From JAVKSL01 sp050744085 (GTDB lineage Bacteria; Actinomycetota; Acidimicrobiia; Acidimicrobiales; JAJPHD01): a DNA stretch of 64,000 nucleotides. Made by a program: the position numbers and the translations under genes. How positions within the stretch are numbered: the stretch's first letter is position 1; every line of letters begins with the position of its first letter. Positions 37,780 through 46,288 of the stretch are shown piece after piece. The notes beneath the pieces were generated by a model that searched no databases, was not told where the DNA came from, and saw nothing but the letters and a program-made list of their open reading frames with translations. The stretch spans positions 1-64,000 of the forward strand of contig JBOGGU010000009.1 in the NCBI GenBank assembly GCA_050744085.1. The letters are read 5' to 3'.

Positions 37780-39137
37780 ACCCTCCACATCCCACTCTGG
37801 CGGCAGTGAGGACAGGTTTCAGTGGCGTGGACGCGGTGCTCGTCGTCATCATCGTCGTGCTGGTGGCCGTGTCCGCAGGCCTGGCCCTCGCAGAGACCAG
37901 CCTCACCCGGATGAGCCGGGCGCGGGCGATGAGCCTCGCATCCGACTCCAGGCGCGGCTCGAGCACGCTGGTGCGCCTGATGGAGCACCCTGAGCGCTTC
38001 TTGAACCCGGTCCTGTTGCTGGAGCTGGTGTGCCAGCTGGTGGCGGCCAGCCTGGTAGGAGTGGTGGCAGAGCACCTGTTCGGGCCACTCGGAGTGCTGC
38101 TGGGCATCGTGTTCGAGGTGGTGGTCATATTCATCCTCGGCGAAGCCATCCCGAAGAACTGGGCGATCCGCCACCCGACCCGCTCTGCCCTGCTGGCCGC
38201 TCCACTCGTGACGACGGTCACCCGGTTCCCCCCAGTCCGGCTTCTCGCGGGTATCCTCATCGGCCTGGCGAACCTGGTCCTGCGCCATGGCGGAGCCGCC
38301 CAGGGCCCCTTCGTGACCGAGAAAGAGCTGCTCGCCATGGCCGACGTGGCCCGTGAGGGCGCCGTCATCGAGAGCGAGGAAGCCGCCCTGATCCACGCCA
38401 TCATCTCTTTCGGCGACACCGTCGTGCGCGAGGTGATGGTGCCGAGGCCTGACATGGTGACGGCTCGTGCGGAGGACAAGGTGGGAGGCGTGATCGACGT
38501 GGCCATGGCGGCCGGCTTCAGCCGCATCCCCGTCTACGGCAGCACCATCGACGACGTGGTGGGCATCGCCTACACCAAGGACCTCACCCGGGCCGAGCAC
38601 GACGGCAGGCGGGACGAGCTGGTCCGCAGCGTGGTCCGCCAGGCCCATTTCGTGCCCGAGACCAAGGCCGTGGCGGCCCTGATGCGCGAGATGCAGGACC
38701 ACAAGTACCACCTGGCGATGGTCGTCGACGAGTACGGGGGGACCGCAGGCCTGGTCACCCTGGAGGACCTCATCGAGGAGCTGGTCGGCGAGATCGTCGA
38801 CGAGTTCGACGTGGAGGAGCCGGTGTTCGTGCCCCTGGCCAACGGGGAGTACCGGGTGAACGCCCGGATGCCGATGGACGAGCTGAACGAGCTGCTTCAC
38901 GCCGCGCTCCCCGAGGGCGACTGGGACACGGTCGGCGGCCTGATGCTGAGCCTGCTCGGCCACGTCGCCACCGAGGGCGAGGCCGTCGAGGCGCACGGCT
39001 TCCGCCTCCTCGCGGAGCGGGTGCAGGGGCGGCGCATCGGTCGGATCAGGGTGGCGCGCCTTGGAGCGGTGGAGGGGGCCGGAGTGGTGGAAGGGGCCGA
39101 GCCGGCGGCGCACGACGCGCAAGTGGGCGCGGACTGA
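37776..39137 (+). CDS. CNNM/CBS-domain membrane protein (HlyC/CorC family)
   Basis: 453 aa. An N-terminal DUF21/CNNM domain with about four helices is followed by two CBS domains (VPRPDMVTARAEDKVGGVID, YHLAMVVDEYGGTAGLVTLEDLIEELVGEI) and a C-terminal transporter-associated domain. Family members are linked to Mg2+ export; earlier called haemolysin-related. Part of the phoH-ybeY-hlyC-era operon; the stop overlaps the era ATG. Confidence 0.92.
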   Translation: MNPPHPTLAAVRTGFSGVDAVLVVIIVVLVAVSAGLALAETSLTRMSRARAMSLASDSRRGSSTLVRLMEHPERFLNPVLLLELVCQLVAASLVGVVAEHLFGPLGVLLGIVFEVVVIFILGEAIPKNWAIRHPTRSALLAAPLVTTVTRFPPVRLLAGILIGLANLVLRHGGAAQGPFVTEKELLAMADVAREGAVIESEEAALIHAIISFGDTVVREVMVPRPDMVTARAEDKVGGVIDVAMAAGFSRIPVYGSTIDDVVGIAYTKDLTRAEHDGRRDELVRSVVRQAHFVPETKAVAALMREMQDHKYHLAMVVDEYGGTAGLVTLEDLIEELVGEIVDEFDVEEPVFVPLANGEYRVNARMPMDELNELLHAALPEGDWDTVGGLMLSLLGHVATEGEAVEAHGFRLLAERVQGRRIGRIRVARLGAVEGAGVVEGAEPAAHDAQVGAD

Positions 39138-39158
39138 TGGCGGCACCGACCAAATTTC
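39123..39158 (-). repeat. 36-bp element overlapping the hlyC end and era start
   Basis: On the minus strand it reads GAAATTTGGTCGGTGCCGCC ... GCGCCCAC. It is similar to the 37-bp elements 3' of era, ppdK and clpC. With the copy at 40046 it flanks era as inverted repeats. It lies in coding sequence, so chance contributes more here. Confidence 0.4.
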
Positions 39159-40033
39159 GCCAAGGCACGAGCGCATCACCGGAGCCGGGGCCGAAGTTCC
39201 GCTCTGGTTTTGCCACCCTCCTCGGCCGCCCCAACGTGGGCAAGTCGACGCTGCTCAACCGCATCTGCGCCACCAAGGTCTCGATTGTCTCGGACAAGCC
39301 CAACACCACCCGCTCGGCCGTGAGGGGGGTGCTCGGCCAGCCCGACGCCCAGTGCGTGTGGGTGGACACCCCGGGCATCCACCGGCCCCAGACCCTGCTC
39401 GGCGAGCGCCTCAACGCGGCGGCGATGGCGGCGGCGTCCCAGGTGGACGTGGTGGTGGTGGTGCTGGACGCGGCCGCAGGGCTCGGCGGAGGGGACCGGT
39501 TCGTGGCCGGGCGGGTGCCGCCAAACGCGATCGTGGCGCTGAACAAGGTGGACCTGGTCGGGCCGGCCGCCGTGCTCTCCCAGCTGGCCGCGGCGGGCCG
39601 CCTCGGGCTCGATGAGTACTTCCCGGTCTCGGCGCTGACCGGCGAGGGAGTCGGCGCCCTCACCGAGGCCGTGCTGTCCCGACTGCCCGAGGGGCCCGAG
39701 TGGTATCCCGCCGGGACGGTGACCGACGTCCCGGAGGCTTTCTGGGTGGCCGAGCTGGTCCGGGAGCAGCTCCTTGCGGCGGTGCGCGACGAGCTGCCCC
39801 ACTCGATCGCCTGCCGGGTTACGGAGTGGGAGTGGCCCCGCATCCGCTGCGAGATCCTCGTCGAGCGCGAGTCCCAGCGCCCGATCGTGATCGGCCGGGG
39901 GGGCGCGACCCTCAAAGCGGTGGGGACCGCGGTGCGGGCCCAGCTCGGAGCGGGCGCCTACCTCGAGCTGTTCGTGAAGGTCGACCGGGATTGGCAGCGC
40001 CGCCCCGCCTCGTTGAACCGCCTCGGCTACTGA
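39137..40033 (+). CDS. era: GTPase Era
   Basis: 298 aa. G1 GRPNVGKSTLLN, G2 around NTTRSAVRG, G3 DTPGIHRP, G4 NKVD, then a KH domain (CEILVERESQRPIVIGRGGATLKAVGTAVRAQL). Binds 16S rRNA 3' end in 30S assembly, functionally next to YbeY. Start overlaps the hlyC stop by one base. Confidence 0.96.
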   Translation: MAAPTKFRQGTSASPEPGPKFRSGFATLLGRPNVGKSTLLNRICATKVSIVSDKPNTTRSAVRGVLGQPDAQCVWVDTPGIHRPQTLLGERLNAAAMAAASQVDVVVVVLDAAAGLGGGDRFVAGRVPPNAIVALNKVDLVGPAAVLSQLAAAGRLGLDEYFPVSALTGEGVGALTEAVLSRLPEGPEWYPAGTVTDVPEAFWVAELVREQLLAAVRDELPHSIACRVTEWEWPRIRCEILVERESQRPIVIGRGGATLKAVGTAVRAQLGAGAYLELFVKVDRDWQRRPASLNRLGY

Positions 40034-40045
40034 GCCTCTTTCTTC

Positions 40046-40082
40046 GAAATTTGAGCCGGTGCCGCACCAGACCAGTGCCCAC
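40046..40082 (+). repeat. 37-bp element downstream of era
   Basis: Runs GAAATTTGAGCCGGTGCCGC ... GTGCCCAC. It starts 12 nt after the era stop. Closest match is the copy after ppdK (53134-53170). Confidence 0.6.
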
Positions 40083-40109
40083 CCACCCTAGTTGAGCTAG
40101 GCTGCCCAG

Positions 40110-41231
40110 GTGAGGATCGCCTTTGTCACCGAGGTGTGGCGACCGTTCATCAACGGCGTCGTCACCCGCTTGGCGGCCACGGTCGTCGAGCTGCGCAAGG
40201 CAGGCCACGAGGTCCTGGTGATCGGTCCGGAGGGGGGCGAGCCGGACTTCCACGGAGCTGTGGTCAGGGGGATGCCGACCATCAGCATCGGCTTCATCTA
40301 CGGGGGCCAGCCCTGGGGGTGGCCCCTGTTGCCCCGCGTCTCGCGCTACCTGGCGGACTTCGCCCCAGATGTGGTCCATGTGATCAACCCGGTGTTCCTG
40401 GGTATGGCCGGGGTGGCGGCGGCCCGGCGGGCGAAGCTGGCCTTGGTCGCGTCGTACCACACCGACGTCCCCCGCTACGCCAGCTACTACCACCTGGGCT
40501 GGGCGAGCGGCGGGATCTGGCGGGTGGTCAGGGCGCTGCACAACCGGGCGCAGGTCAACCTGGCGACCTCGGAGTCCGCCTTGGCAGAGCTGCGGGGGCA
40601 CGGCATCCGCTCGCCCGAGCTGTGGGTGAGGGGAGTGGACGCCGAGCTGTTCAACCCGTCCCGCCGGCCAGGGTCGCGCTCAGAGTTCACCGAGGACCCG
40701 AACGTGGCGGTGGCGCTGTACGTGGGGCGCCTGGGGGGGGAGAAGGGCCTCGACAGGCTTCTGCCCCTTTCTCGGGCTCCTGGGGTGCACCTGGTCGTGG
40801 TCGGCGAGGGCCCTGAGGACAGGCGCATCCGGGCCTTGCTGAGCGGGCCGTCAGTGACCTTCACCGGGCCGCTTCGAGGCGTCGAGCTCGCCGACGCGTA
40901 CGCTGGAGCCGATGTCTTCGTGTTCCCGTCCACAACGGACACGCTCGGGTTGGTCATCTTGGAGGCTCTGGCAGCAGGCCTGCCCGTGGTCGCCGCCGAG
41001 ACTCCTGCCAGCGTGGAGCTGCTGAGCACGTGCCCGGCCAGCCGGATCTTTCCCGCGGACCAACCAGAGCTGGTGCCCAAGCTGGTGGCAGAGGCCTTGA
41101 GCTCGATGAGCCTCGCCGAGCGCACCGCTTGCGTGCGGTCGAGGGTCTCCGAGCACACCTGGGCCGTCGCTACAGAGGGGCTCCTGGACCACTACCGAGC
41201 GGCGGTGACGGCGGCGCACGCCCAGGCCTGA
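40110..41231 (+). CDS. GT4-family glycosyltransferase (mannosyltransferase-like)
   Basis: 373 aa GT-B fold. The N-terminus RIAFVTEVWRPFINGVVTRLAATVVELRKAGHEVLVIGPE and the C-terminal VFVFPSTTDTLGLVILEALAAGLPVVAAE are typical of the MgtA/PimB-like group that builds phosphatidylinositol mannosides or related glycolipids in actinobacteria. Exact acceptor unknown. GTG lies 6 nt after TAGGCT (40098-40103). The adjacent GtrA and acyltransferase genes suggest envelope glycolipid work. Confidence 0.88.
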   Translation: MRIAFVTEVWRPFINGVVTRLAATVVELRKAGHEVLVIGPEGGEPDFHGAVVRGMPTISIGFIYGGQPWGWPLLPRVSRYLADFAPDVVHVINPVFLGMAGVAAARRAKLALVASYHTDVPRYASYYHLGWASGGIWRVVRALHNRAQVNLATSESALAELRGHGIRSPELWVRGVDAELFNPSRRPGSRSEFTEDPNVAVALYVGRLGGEKGLDRLLPLSRAPGVHLVVVGEGPEDRRIRALLSGPSVTFTGPLRGVELADAYAGADVFVFPSTTDTLGLVILEALAAGLPVVAAETPASVELLSTCPASRIFPADQPELVPKLVAEALSSMSLAERTACVRSRVSEHTWAVATEGLLDHYRAAVTAAHAQA

Positions 41232-41245
41232 CACCGGACCCCGGG

Positions 41246-41803
41246 GTGCCGGACCCTCGGGGGGCAAGCCCCCCGAGCCCCCCCCAAACCCCCAACCCCG
41301 CCGAGGTCGCCCCGAACCCAATCCCGCCGAAGCCCACCTTGGCCCGCCAGGTATTTCGCTTTGCGGTGATCGGTGGGTCCAACGTCCTCATCGACTTCGG
41401 TGTGTACAACCTGCTGCTGGTGGTGGCGCCGAGTAGGAGCCCCGACACGCTCGTCGCCTACAACACCGTTGCCGTCATATGCGCCATCTGCAACAGCTAC
41501 TTCTGGAACCGGGCCTGGACCTTTCGGCACCAGCTGGAACCTGGCAGGGGAGGCGGTCGATGGCGGGAACGGGCGCTTTTCGTCGTGCAGGGGGTGCTGA
41601 ACGTGATGGTCAACGACCTGGTCCTCGCTGGGGTGACTGTCGTGCTCAACCGTAACCACCTGCTGTCGGCGTACCTTGCGAACAACCTGGCCAAGATCAT
41701 CGGGGTGATGACGGCTTCGTCGGTCAGCTTCGTTGCGATGCGCTCGGTGGTGTTCCGGGCCCCTGGCACGCGCAGGCTCAGGCGGCCACGACCACCGGTA
41801 TGA
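41246..41803 (+). CDS. GtrA-family membrane protein
   Basis: 185 aa from the GTG at 41246, or 154 aa from the TTG at 41339. The family part begins at LARQVFRFAVIGGSNVLIDFGVYNLLLVV, followed by ICNSYFWNRAWTFRHQ and two more helices. The sequence between the two possible starts is the G-run palindrome element and codes only a Pro-rich stretch, which favours the later start. The end overlaps the convergent acyltransferase by 26 bp. Confidence 0.8.
   Translation: MPDPRGASPPSPPQTPNPAEVAPNPIPPKPTLARQVFRFAVIGGSNVLIDFGVYNLLLVVAPSRSPDTLVAYNTVAVICAICNSYFWNRAWTFRHQLEPGRGGGRWRERALFVVQGVLNVMVNDLVLAGVTVVLNRNHLLSAYLANNLAKIIGVMTASSVSFVAMRSVVFRAPGTRRLRRPRPPV
41256..41277. repeat. G-run palindrome (CTCGGGGGGC arms) before GtrA
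   Basis: Perfect arms CTCGGGGGGC and GCCCCCCGAG with a 2-nt loop, followed by C-runs and CCCAACCCC. Second full copy of the element seen inside ybeY at 37184-37206. Confidence 0.75.
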
Positions 41804-42950
41804 CCTCGCCAGTGGGCAGCGAACCCGAGATCAGGTCGGGCACCCGGGCGTGGCGGACCTTGCGCTTGAGGAAGGGGACCTCGACCAGGTAGTGGAGGGC
41901 GGTGGCAGCGGCTATGGAGATAGCCCAATGGGCCCCGGTGATCGCCAAGCTCAGGTTCGTGTGCCACAAACCCAGGAATATGGGGTACTGCACCAGGTAG
42001 AGGTCGTAGGAGATGGCCCCCAGCCATACAGCCAGGCGGGTGCACAAGACGCGGTCGAGGATCGGCACCCGTCCGACAGCCAGTCCGAGCACGATCGTCG
42101 CCGAAGCGAGGTCGATGAGCACCAGGCCTCCGCCCTTCCAGATCCCGGCGTGGTCGAAAGGTGTGGCCAGCAGGGCGAGGATCACGACGCTGGAAGCAAG
42201 CGCGGTAATGCCCAGGACCTGGTAGCGACGCCGGGCCTGGTCTCCGAGGGGGCTGGCGTAGATGATTGCCGCCGCGCAGCCGAGCAGGAGGGCCAGGCCC
42301 CGCACAGCCGGGTCCTCGTAGATCCTCATGGCGTGAGACGGTGACGACCACAGCAGCGGGCCAAGCGCGGCGGACACCGCGGCCAGCGACAGTGTTGCTG
42401 CGAGCAGTTGGGTGCGGGTGAGCCTGAGGCGGAGCATGCCGATGAGGAGGAGGGGCCAGAGGAGGTAGAACTGGGCTTCGATCCCGAGGGACCAGGTTGG
42501 GGTGAGCAGGCCGATGACCTTGCCGGTGGTGACGGTGTAGAGGTTGCTGACGAAGAACAACGACGTGGGGAGCCCGGCGACGGTCTGTCCTCGAGTCGGC
42601 TGCGGCACCGCGCTCACGGCGATGGCAGTGCCGGCCAGGACCACGAGCAGCACTGGCAGGAGTCGCAGGGAGCGTCGCTGCCAGAAGCGGGCAATCGAGA
42701 TCTTCCCGTAGCGGTCCCACTCGCGCAGGAGCAGCCAGGTGATTAGGAATCCGCTCAGAGCGAAGTAGATGTCCACAGCGGTCCAAGCGCCCGCCGCCCA
42801 GCGCAGGCGGGAGTGGTTGAGCAGGACCATGATGATGGCCGCTCCCCGCAGGCCGTCGAAGGCCCTCCACCTGCCCTCCTGGGCGGCGCCTGGCTTGCCC
42901 TCCTGGGCGGCGCCTGCTGGTGTCTGTGCCTGGGGGGCAGCTGAGTACAT
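41778..42950 (-). CDS. Acyltransferase 3 family membrane protein
   Basis: 390 aa, about ten helices. RAFDGLRGAAIIMVLLNHSRL carries the conserved His, followed by YFALSGFLITWLLLREWDRYGKISIARFWQRR, the family signature for O-acetylation or O-acylation of envelope glycans. The N-terminal tail has an AAQEGKPG duplication. ATG 42950 overlaps the helicase stop; a GTG one codon earlier is also possible. Confidence 0.9.
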   Translation of the reverse strand: MYSAAPQAQTPAGAAQEGKPGAAQEGRWRAFDGLRGAAIIMVLLNHSRLRWAAGAWTAVDIYFALSGFLITWLLLREWDRYGKISIARFWQRRSLRLLPVLLVVLAGTAIAVSAVPQPTRGQTVAGLPTSLFFVSNLYTVTTGKVIGLLTPTWSLGIEAQFYLLWPLLLIGMLRLRLTRTQLLAATLSLAAVSAALGPLLWSSPSHAMRIYEDPAVRGLALLLGCAAAIIYASPLGDQARRRYQVLGITALASSVVILALLATPFDHAGIWKGGGLVLIDLASATIVLGLAVGRVPILDRVLCTRLAVWLGAISYDLYLVQYPIFLGLWHTNLSLAITGAHWAISIAAATALHYLVEVPFLKRKVRHARVPDLISGSLPTGEVIPVVVAA

Positions 42951-45193
42951 CACTCTCCCGGTCGAAGTTCGGCGCCACGATAGCCCCCGGACGCCCGGCT
43001 GGCCAGGGGCTGGGGACTGGGGTGGGTGAGTGCCTCGGCCAGGAAACGGTCCACCTCGCTGCGGTGGCGTGTGCGGGCCATGGGGGGCAGGGCTCGGATC
43101 AGGTCCCATCGGTAGCTCGCCTGGGCGAGGCGACGGTCCAGGACTGCCACCACGCCGCGGTCCGAGCCGGAGCGAATGAGCCTGCCCGCTCCTTGCGCTA
43201 GCAACATGGATGCTCTGGGCAGGTCGATCGTGCGAAATGCGGCCGCCCCCGCCCGGTCCCTTCGGGCAGACAGGAGCGGGTCGTCGGGGCGCGGGAACGG
43301 GATGCGGTCGATCACCACCAGGGAAAGCGTTCGACCTGGTAGGTCGACTCCCTGCCAGAAGCCCATGGTGGCGAACAGACAGACTGATTCGTCCTCGCTG
43401 AAGGACCGCAGGAGGGCCGCCTTGGGCAGCTCGTCCTGCGCCAGGACCCGAAAGGGGACCCGTGCGCTGACGGCCTTGGCGGCCCCGGTCATACCCCGCC
43501 AGCTGGTGAACAGGGCGAGAGTCCGCCCACCCGCCGCCAGGATGAGGCTGGCCAGCTCCTCGTGGAGGGCCGCCTCTGCATTGGGATGCCGTCGATCGGG
43601 TAGGTGGGCGGCGCAGTACAACAGGGCGTTGGTGGGGTAGGGGAAAGGGCTTCCCACGTCTGCCTCGTCGTGGTCGGTCGCTGGGATGCCCAGGCGTTGG
43701 GCGATGCCGAGCGGGATGGTGGCGCTGGTCAGCACCGCGGTGACCTCTCCCCAGAGGCGCTCCGCCAACAGGCCCCCCACCTCGATGGGAGCGACGCGGA
43801 TGGCCAGGGGCTGGTGGCGATGACCCGTGCCTGCGCCGGGGCTGGCGGGGGCTGCGGGGCTTGCGGGTGCGCCGGGGCTGGCGGGGCCGGCCGGGCTCGC
43901 GGGTGCACCGGGGCTGGCGGGGCCGGCCGGGCTCGCGGGGCGCGGCCCCTCCACCCAGGCGACGTCGTCGGGCCCCAGCCGGTCTAGCTTGGCCAAGTCC
44001 TCGGCGAGCTTGCCGGCCGCCTGGAGCGCCCGTGCACGGGATGGGTCCGCCATGGCCCCGACGATGGTGCTGATGTCGAGTCCGAGGGTCCCCTGCGTGC
44101 CGGCCGGCTGGCGCAGGGCGGAGGTGAGGCGGGCCAGCCGCTCCCTTGCCAGCTCGACGGCCTGGACGAGGGCTGTGTCGGAGCCGGGTGGGTGCGCCGG
44201 CGCCGGGTTGGGTGGGTGCGCCGGGGCGCGAGCGTGTCCCGGTGTCGGGCTGGCGTGCAGCCCTGGGGACAGGCGCCGACCCACCAACGGGCGGAGGGCC
44301 TCGTCCAGCAGGTCACCGGCCGCTTCGAGGTCGCTGGCCGCTCCGGCGCCTTGCGAACCGAGGAGGGGCCGCGCAGCCCCCGCCAGGGCACGGAACCTGG
44401 CTGCGCCGATCTCCAGCCCGAGGCTGGCAGTGGCAACATCCTCCAGCTCGTGCGCCTCGTCGAACACGACGACATCGTGGGGGGGAAGCACTGTGCCGTC
44501 ATTTGCCAGGTGGGCGCCGTAGAGGTGCATGTTGGTGACCACGACGTCCACATCGCCAGCCCGTTCTTTCGCCAGCTCGGCGAAGCACTCGCTCCCGCTC
44601 GGGCACCGGGATCGCCCAGGGCACTCCTGGGTGCTCACGCTCACCAGCCCCCACGCCCGGGGTGAGGGTTCGAAGCTCAGCTCGGCGCGATCCCCCGTGT
44701 CGGAGCGCTTTGCCCATGCGAGCAGGCGGCCCACCTGGTCCTCGAGGGCCGTCGCCCGCCCAGCGCCACCCGCGCTCGCCAGCGTCACCTGCTCCTGGCT
44801 CGCCGCCAGCTCGCCTGCGCGCTGGAGGCACAGGTAGTTCGACTTGCCTTTGAGGACGGCATAGCTGAACTTGTGCCTCAGCGCCCGCCGCAGGAGGGGC
44901 AGGTCGTGAGTGGCCAGCTGGTCCTGCAGGGCCTTTGTGGCGGTGGCCACAACCACCCGACGGCCCGACAGGATCGCGGGGACCAGGTAGGCGAGGCTCT
45001 TGCCGGTGCCAGTGCCGGCCTGGACGACCAGGTGACGGCCACTGGCCAGCGAGGCCGCCACCGCTCGGGCCATCTGGCGCTGGCCAGGACGGTCCTCCCC
45101 ACCTCCAGCAAGAGCCGCCGTCGCTCGGTCCATCGCCCGATCCAGCTCGGTGCTCCTCTCCGGCTTGCCCACGCCGGACAGACTAGCGCGCAC
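42950..45193 (-). CDS. dinG: DinG-family ATP-dependent DNA helicase
   Basis: 747 aa superfamily-2 helicase. Q motif RPGQRQMARAV, Walker A AGTGTGKSLAYLVPAIL, cysteines of a likely 4Fe-4S site (NYLCLQR ... CPGRSRCPSGSECFAE), Walker B FDEAHELEDVA, and C-terminal motifs LFTSWRGMTGAAKAV and GAGRLIRSGSDRGVVAVLDRR. An in-frame Ala-Ser-Pro-Gly repeat (43820-43945, 45-bp units) sits between the two helicase lobes, and a shorter AHPPNPAPAHPPG one at about 44190-44235. Confidence 0.92.
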   Translation of the reverse strand: MRASLSGVGKPERSTELDRAMDRATAALAGGGEDRPGQRQMARAVAASLASGRHLVVQAGTGTGKSLAYLVPAILSGRRVVVATATKALQDQLATHDLPLLRRALRHKFSYAVLKGKSNYLCLQRAGELAASQEQVTLASAGGAGRATALEDQVGRLLAWAKRSDTGDRAELSFEPSPRAWGLVSVSTQECPGRSRCPSGSECFAELAKERAGDVDVVVTNMHLYGAHLANDGTVLPPHDVVVFDEAHELEDVATASLGLEIGAARFRALAGAARPLLGSQGAGAASDLEAAGDLLDEALRPLVGRRLSPGLHASPTPGHARAPAHPPNPAPAHPPGSDTALVQAVELARERLARLTSALRQPAGTQGTLGLDISTIVGAMADPSRARALQAAGKLAEDLAKLDRLGPDDVAWVEGPRPASPAGPASPGAPASPAGPASPGAPASPAAPASPGAGTGHRHQPLAIRVAPIEVGGLLAERLWGEVTAVLTSATIPLGIAQRLGIPATDHDEADVGSPFPYPTNALLYCAAHLPDRRHPNAEAALHEELASLILAAGGRTLALFTSWRGMTGAAKAVSARVPFRVLAQDELPKAALLRSFSEDESVCLFATMGFWQGVDLPGRTLSLVVIDRIPFPRPDDPLLSARRDRAGAAAFRTIDLPRASMLLAQGAGRLIRSGSDRGVVAVLDRRLAQASYRWDLIRALPPMARTRHRSEVDRFLAEALTHPSPQPLASRASGGYRGAELRPGE

Positions 45194-45273
45194 GGAAATG
45201 ACCGTGAGGAGATGAGGTCCGCCTAGCCCGGCGGCCCGGCCCGGCCCGGGCAGGAACCTGGTAGGCAGGGTAC

Positions 45274-46206
45274 ATGCGAGTGCGAATCTTCACCGAGCCC
45301 CAACAAGGTGCCACCTACCTCGAGCTCCTCGCCGTCGCTCAGACTGCGGAGGAGTGCGGCTTCGACGGCTTCTTCCGCTCGGATCACTTCCTGCGCATGG
45401 GCGGGGGTGACCCTGGCCCTGGGCCGACTGAAGCGTGGGTGACCCTCGCTGGCCTGGCCCGTGACACCTCGGCGATCCGGCTGGGGACGTTGATGACATC
45501 AGCCACGTTCCGACTCCCGGGGATGCTGGCGATCACGGTTGCAGAGGTGGACGCGATGAGCGGGGGAAGGGTCGAGCTGGGCCTCGGGGCTGGCTGGTTC
45601 GAGGCGGAGCACTCTGCCTACGGGCTGCCCTTCCCCGATGTGAGCGGGCGTTTCGACCGCTTGGAGGAGCAGCTCTTGGTGCTCGTCGGGCTGTGGTCGA
45701 CTCCACCAGGAGAGACGTACTCCTTTGCGGGGGAGCACTACCGGCTCGTGGGTTGTCCCGCGCTCCCCAAGCCAGCACAGATCCCCCACCCGCCGCTGAT
45801 CATCGGCGGAAAGGGCCGGCGCCGCACCCCAGAGCTTGCTGCTCGTTTCGCTGCCGAGTTCAACCTGGCCTTTTGCCCCCTGGACCAGACCCGGGAGGCC
45901 TTCGAGCGCGCGTCCGCCGCTTGCGAGGCGGCTGATCGAGACCCGGTGACCCTCGGGCTCTCGGCGGCAATCGTCGTGTGCTGTGGGATGGATGCTGGCG
46001 ACGTGGGCAGGCGCGCCGCGGCGATCGGGCGGGAGGAGGACGAGTTGCGCGAGCACGGCGCCACTGGCAGCCCCGGCCAGGTCGTCGAGCGCATCCGCGC
46101 TTACCAGGCGATCGGAGCAGACACCGTCTACCTCCAGATCCTCGACCTGGCCGACCACGACCACTTGCGTTTGATCGCCGAGGAGGTCCTTCCCCAGCTG
46201 CGATAG
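45274..46206 (+). CDS. LLM-class F420-dependent oxidoreductase
   Basis: 310 aa TIM-barrel luciferase-like protein. GFDGFFRSDHFLRMGGGDPGPGPTEAWVTLAGLARDTSAIRLGTLMTSATFRLPG and GGRVELGLGAGWFEAEHSAYG are typical of actinobacterial F420-dependent members. Substrate unknown. Its last codons and stop are repeated downstream (46196-46268). Confidence 0.88.
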   Translation: MRVRIFTEPQQGATYLELLAVAQTAEECGFDGFFRSDHFLRMGGGDPGPGPTEAWVTLAGLARDTSAIRLGTLMTSATFRLPGMLAITVAEVDAMSGGRVELGLGAGWFEAEHSAYGLPFPDVSGRFDRLEEQLLVLVGLWSTPPGETYSFAGEHYRLVGCPALPKPAQIPHPPLIIGGKGRRRTPELAARFAAEFNLAFCPLDQTREAFERASAACEAADRDPVTLGLSAAIVVCCGMDAGDVGRRAAAIGREEDELREHGATGSPGQVVERIRAYQAIGADTVYLQILDLADHDHLRLIAEEVLPQLR

Positions 46207-46268
46207 CTTCGGCGATCAGCAGCTGCGATAGCTCGGCGCTCAGCAAGCTGCGATAGCTCCGCGCGCAG
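46196..46268 (+). repeat. Three tandem copies of a gene's 3' end
   Basis: AGCTGCGATAGCT recurs three times in about 70 bp with GGCG-CAG between. The first copy is the end of the LLM gene, including its TAG, so the stop codon itself has been triplicated. Confidence 0.7.
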
Positions 46269-46288
46269 CGGCACTAGTTTCGGCACCA

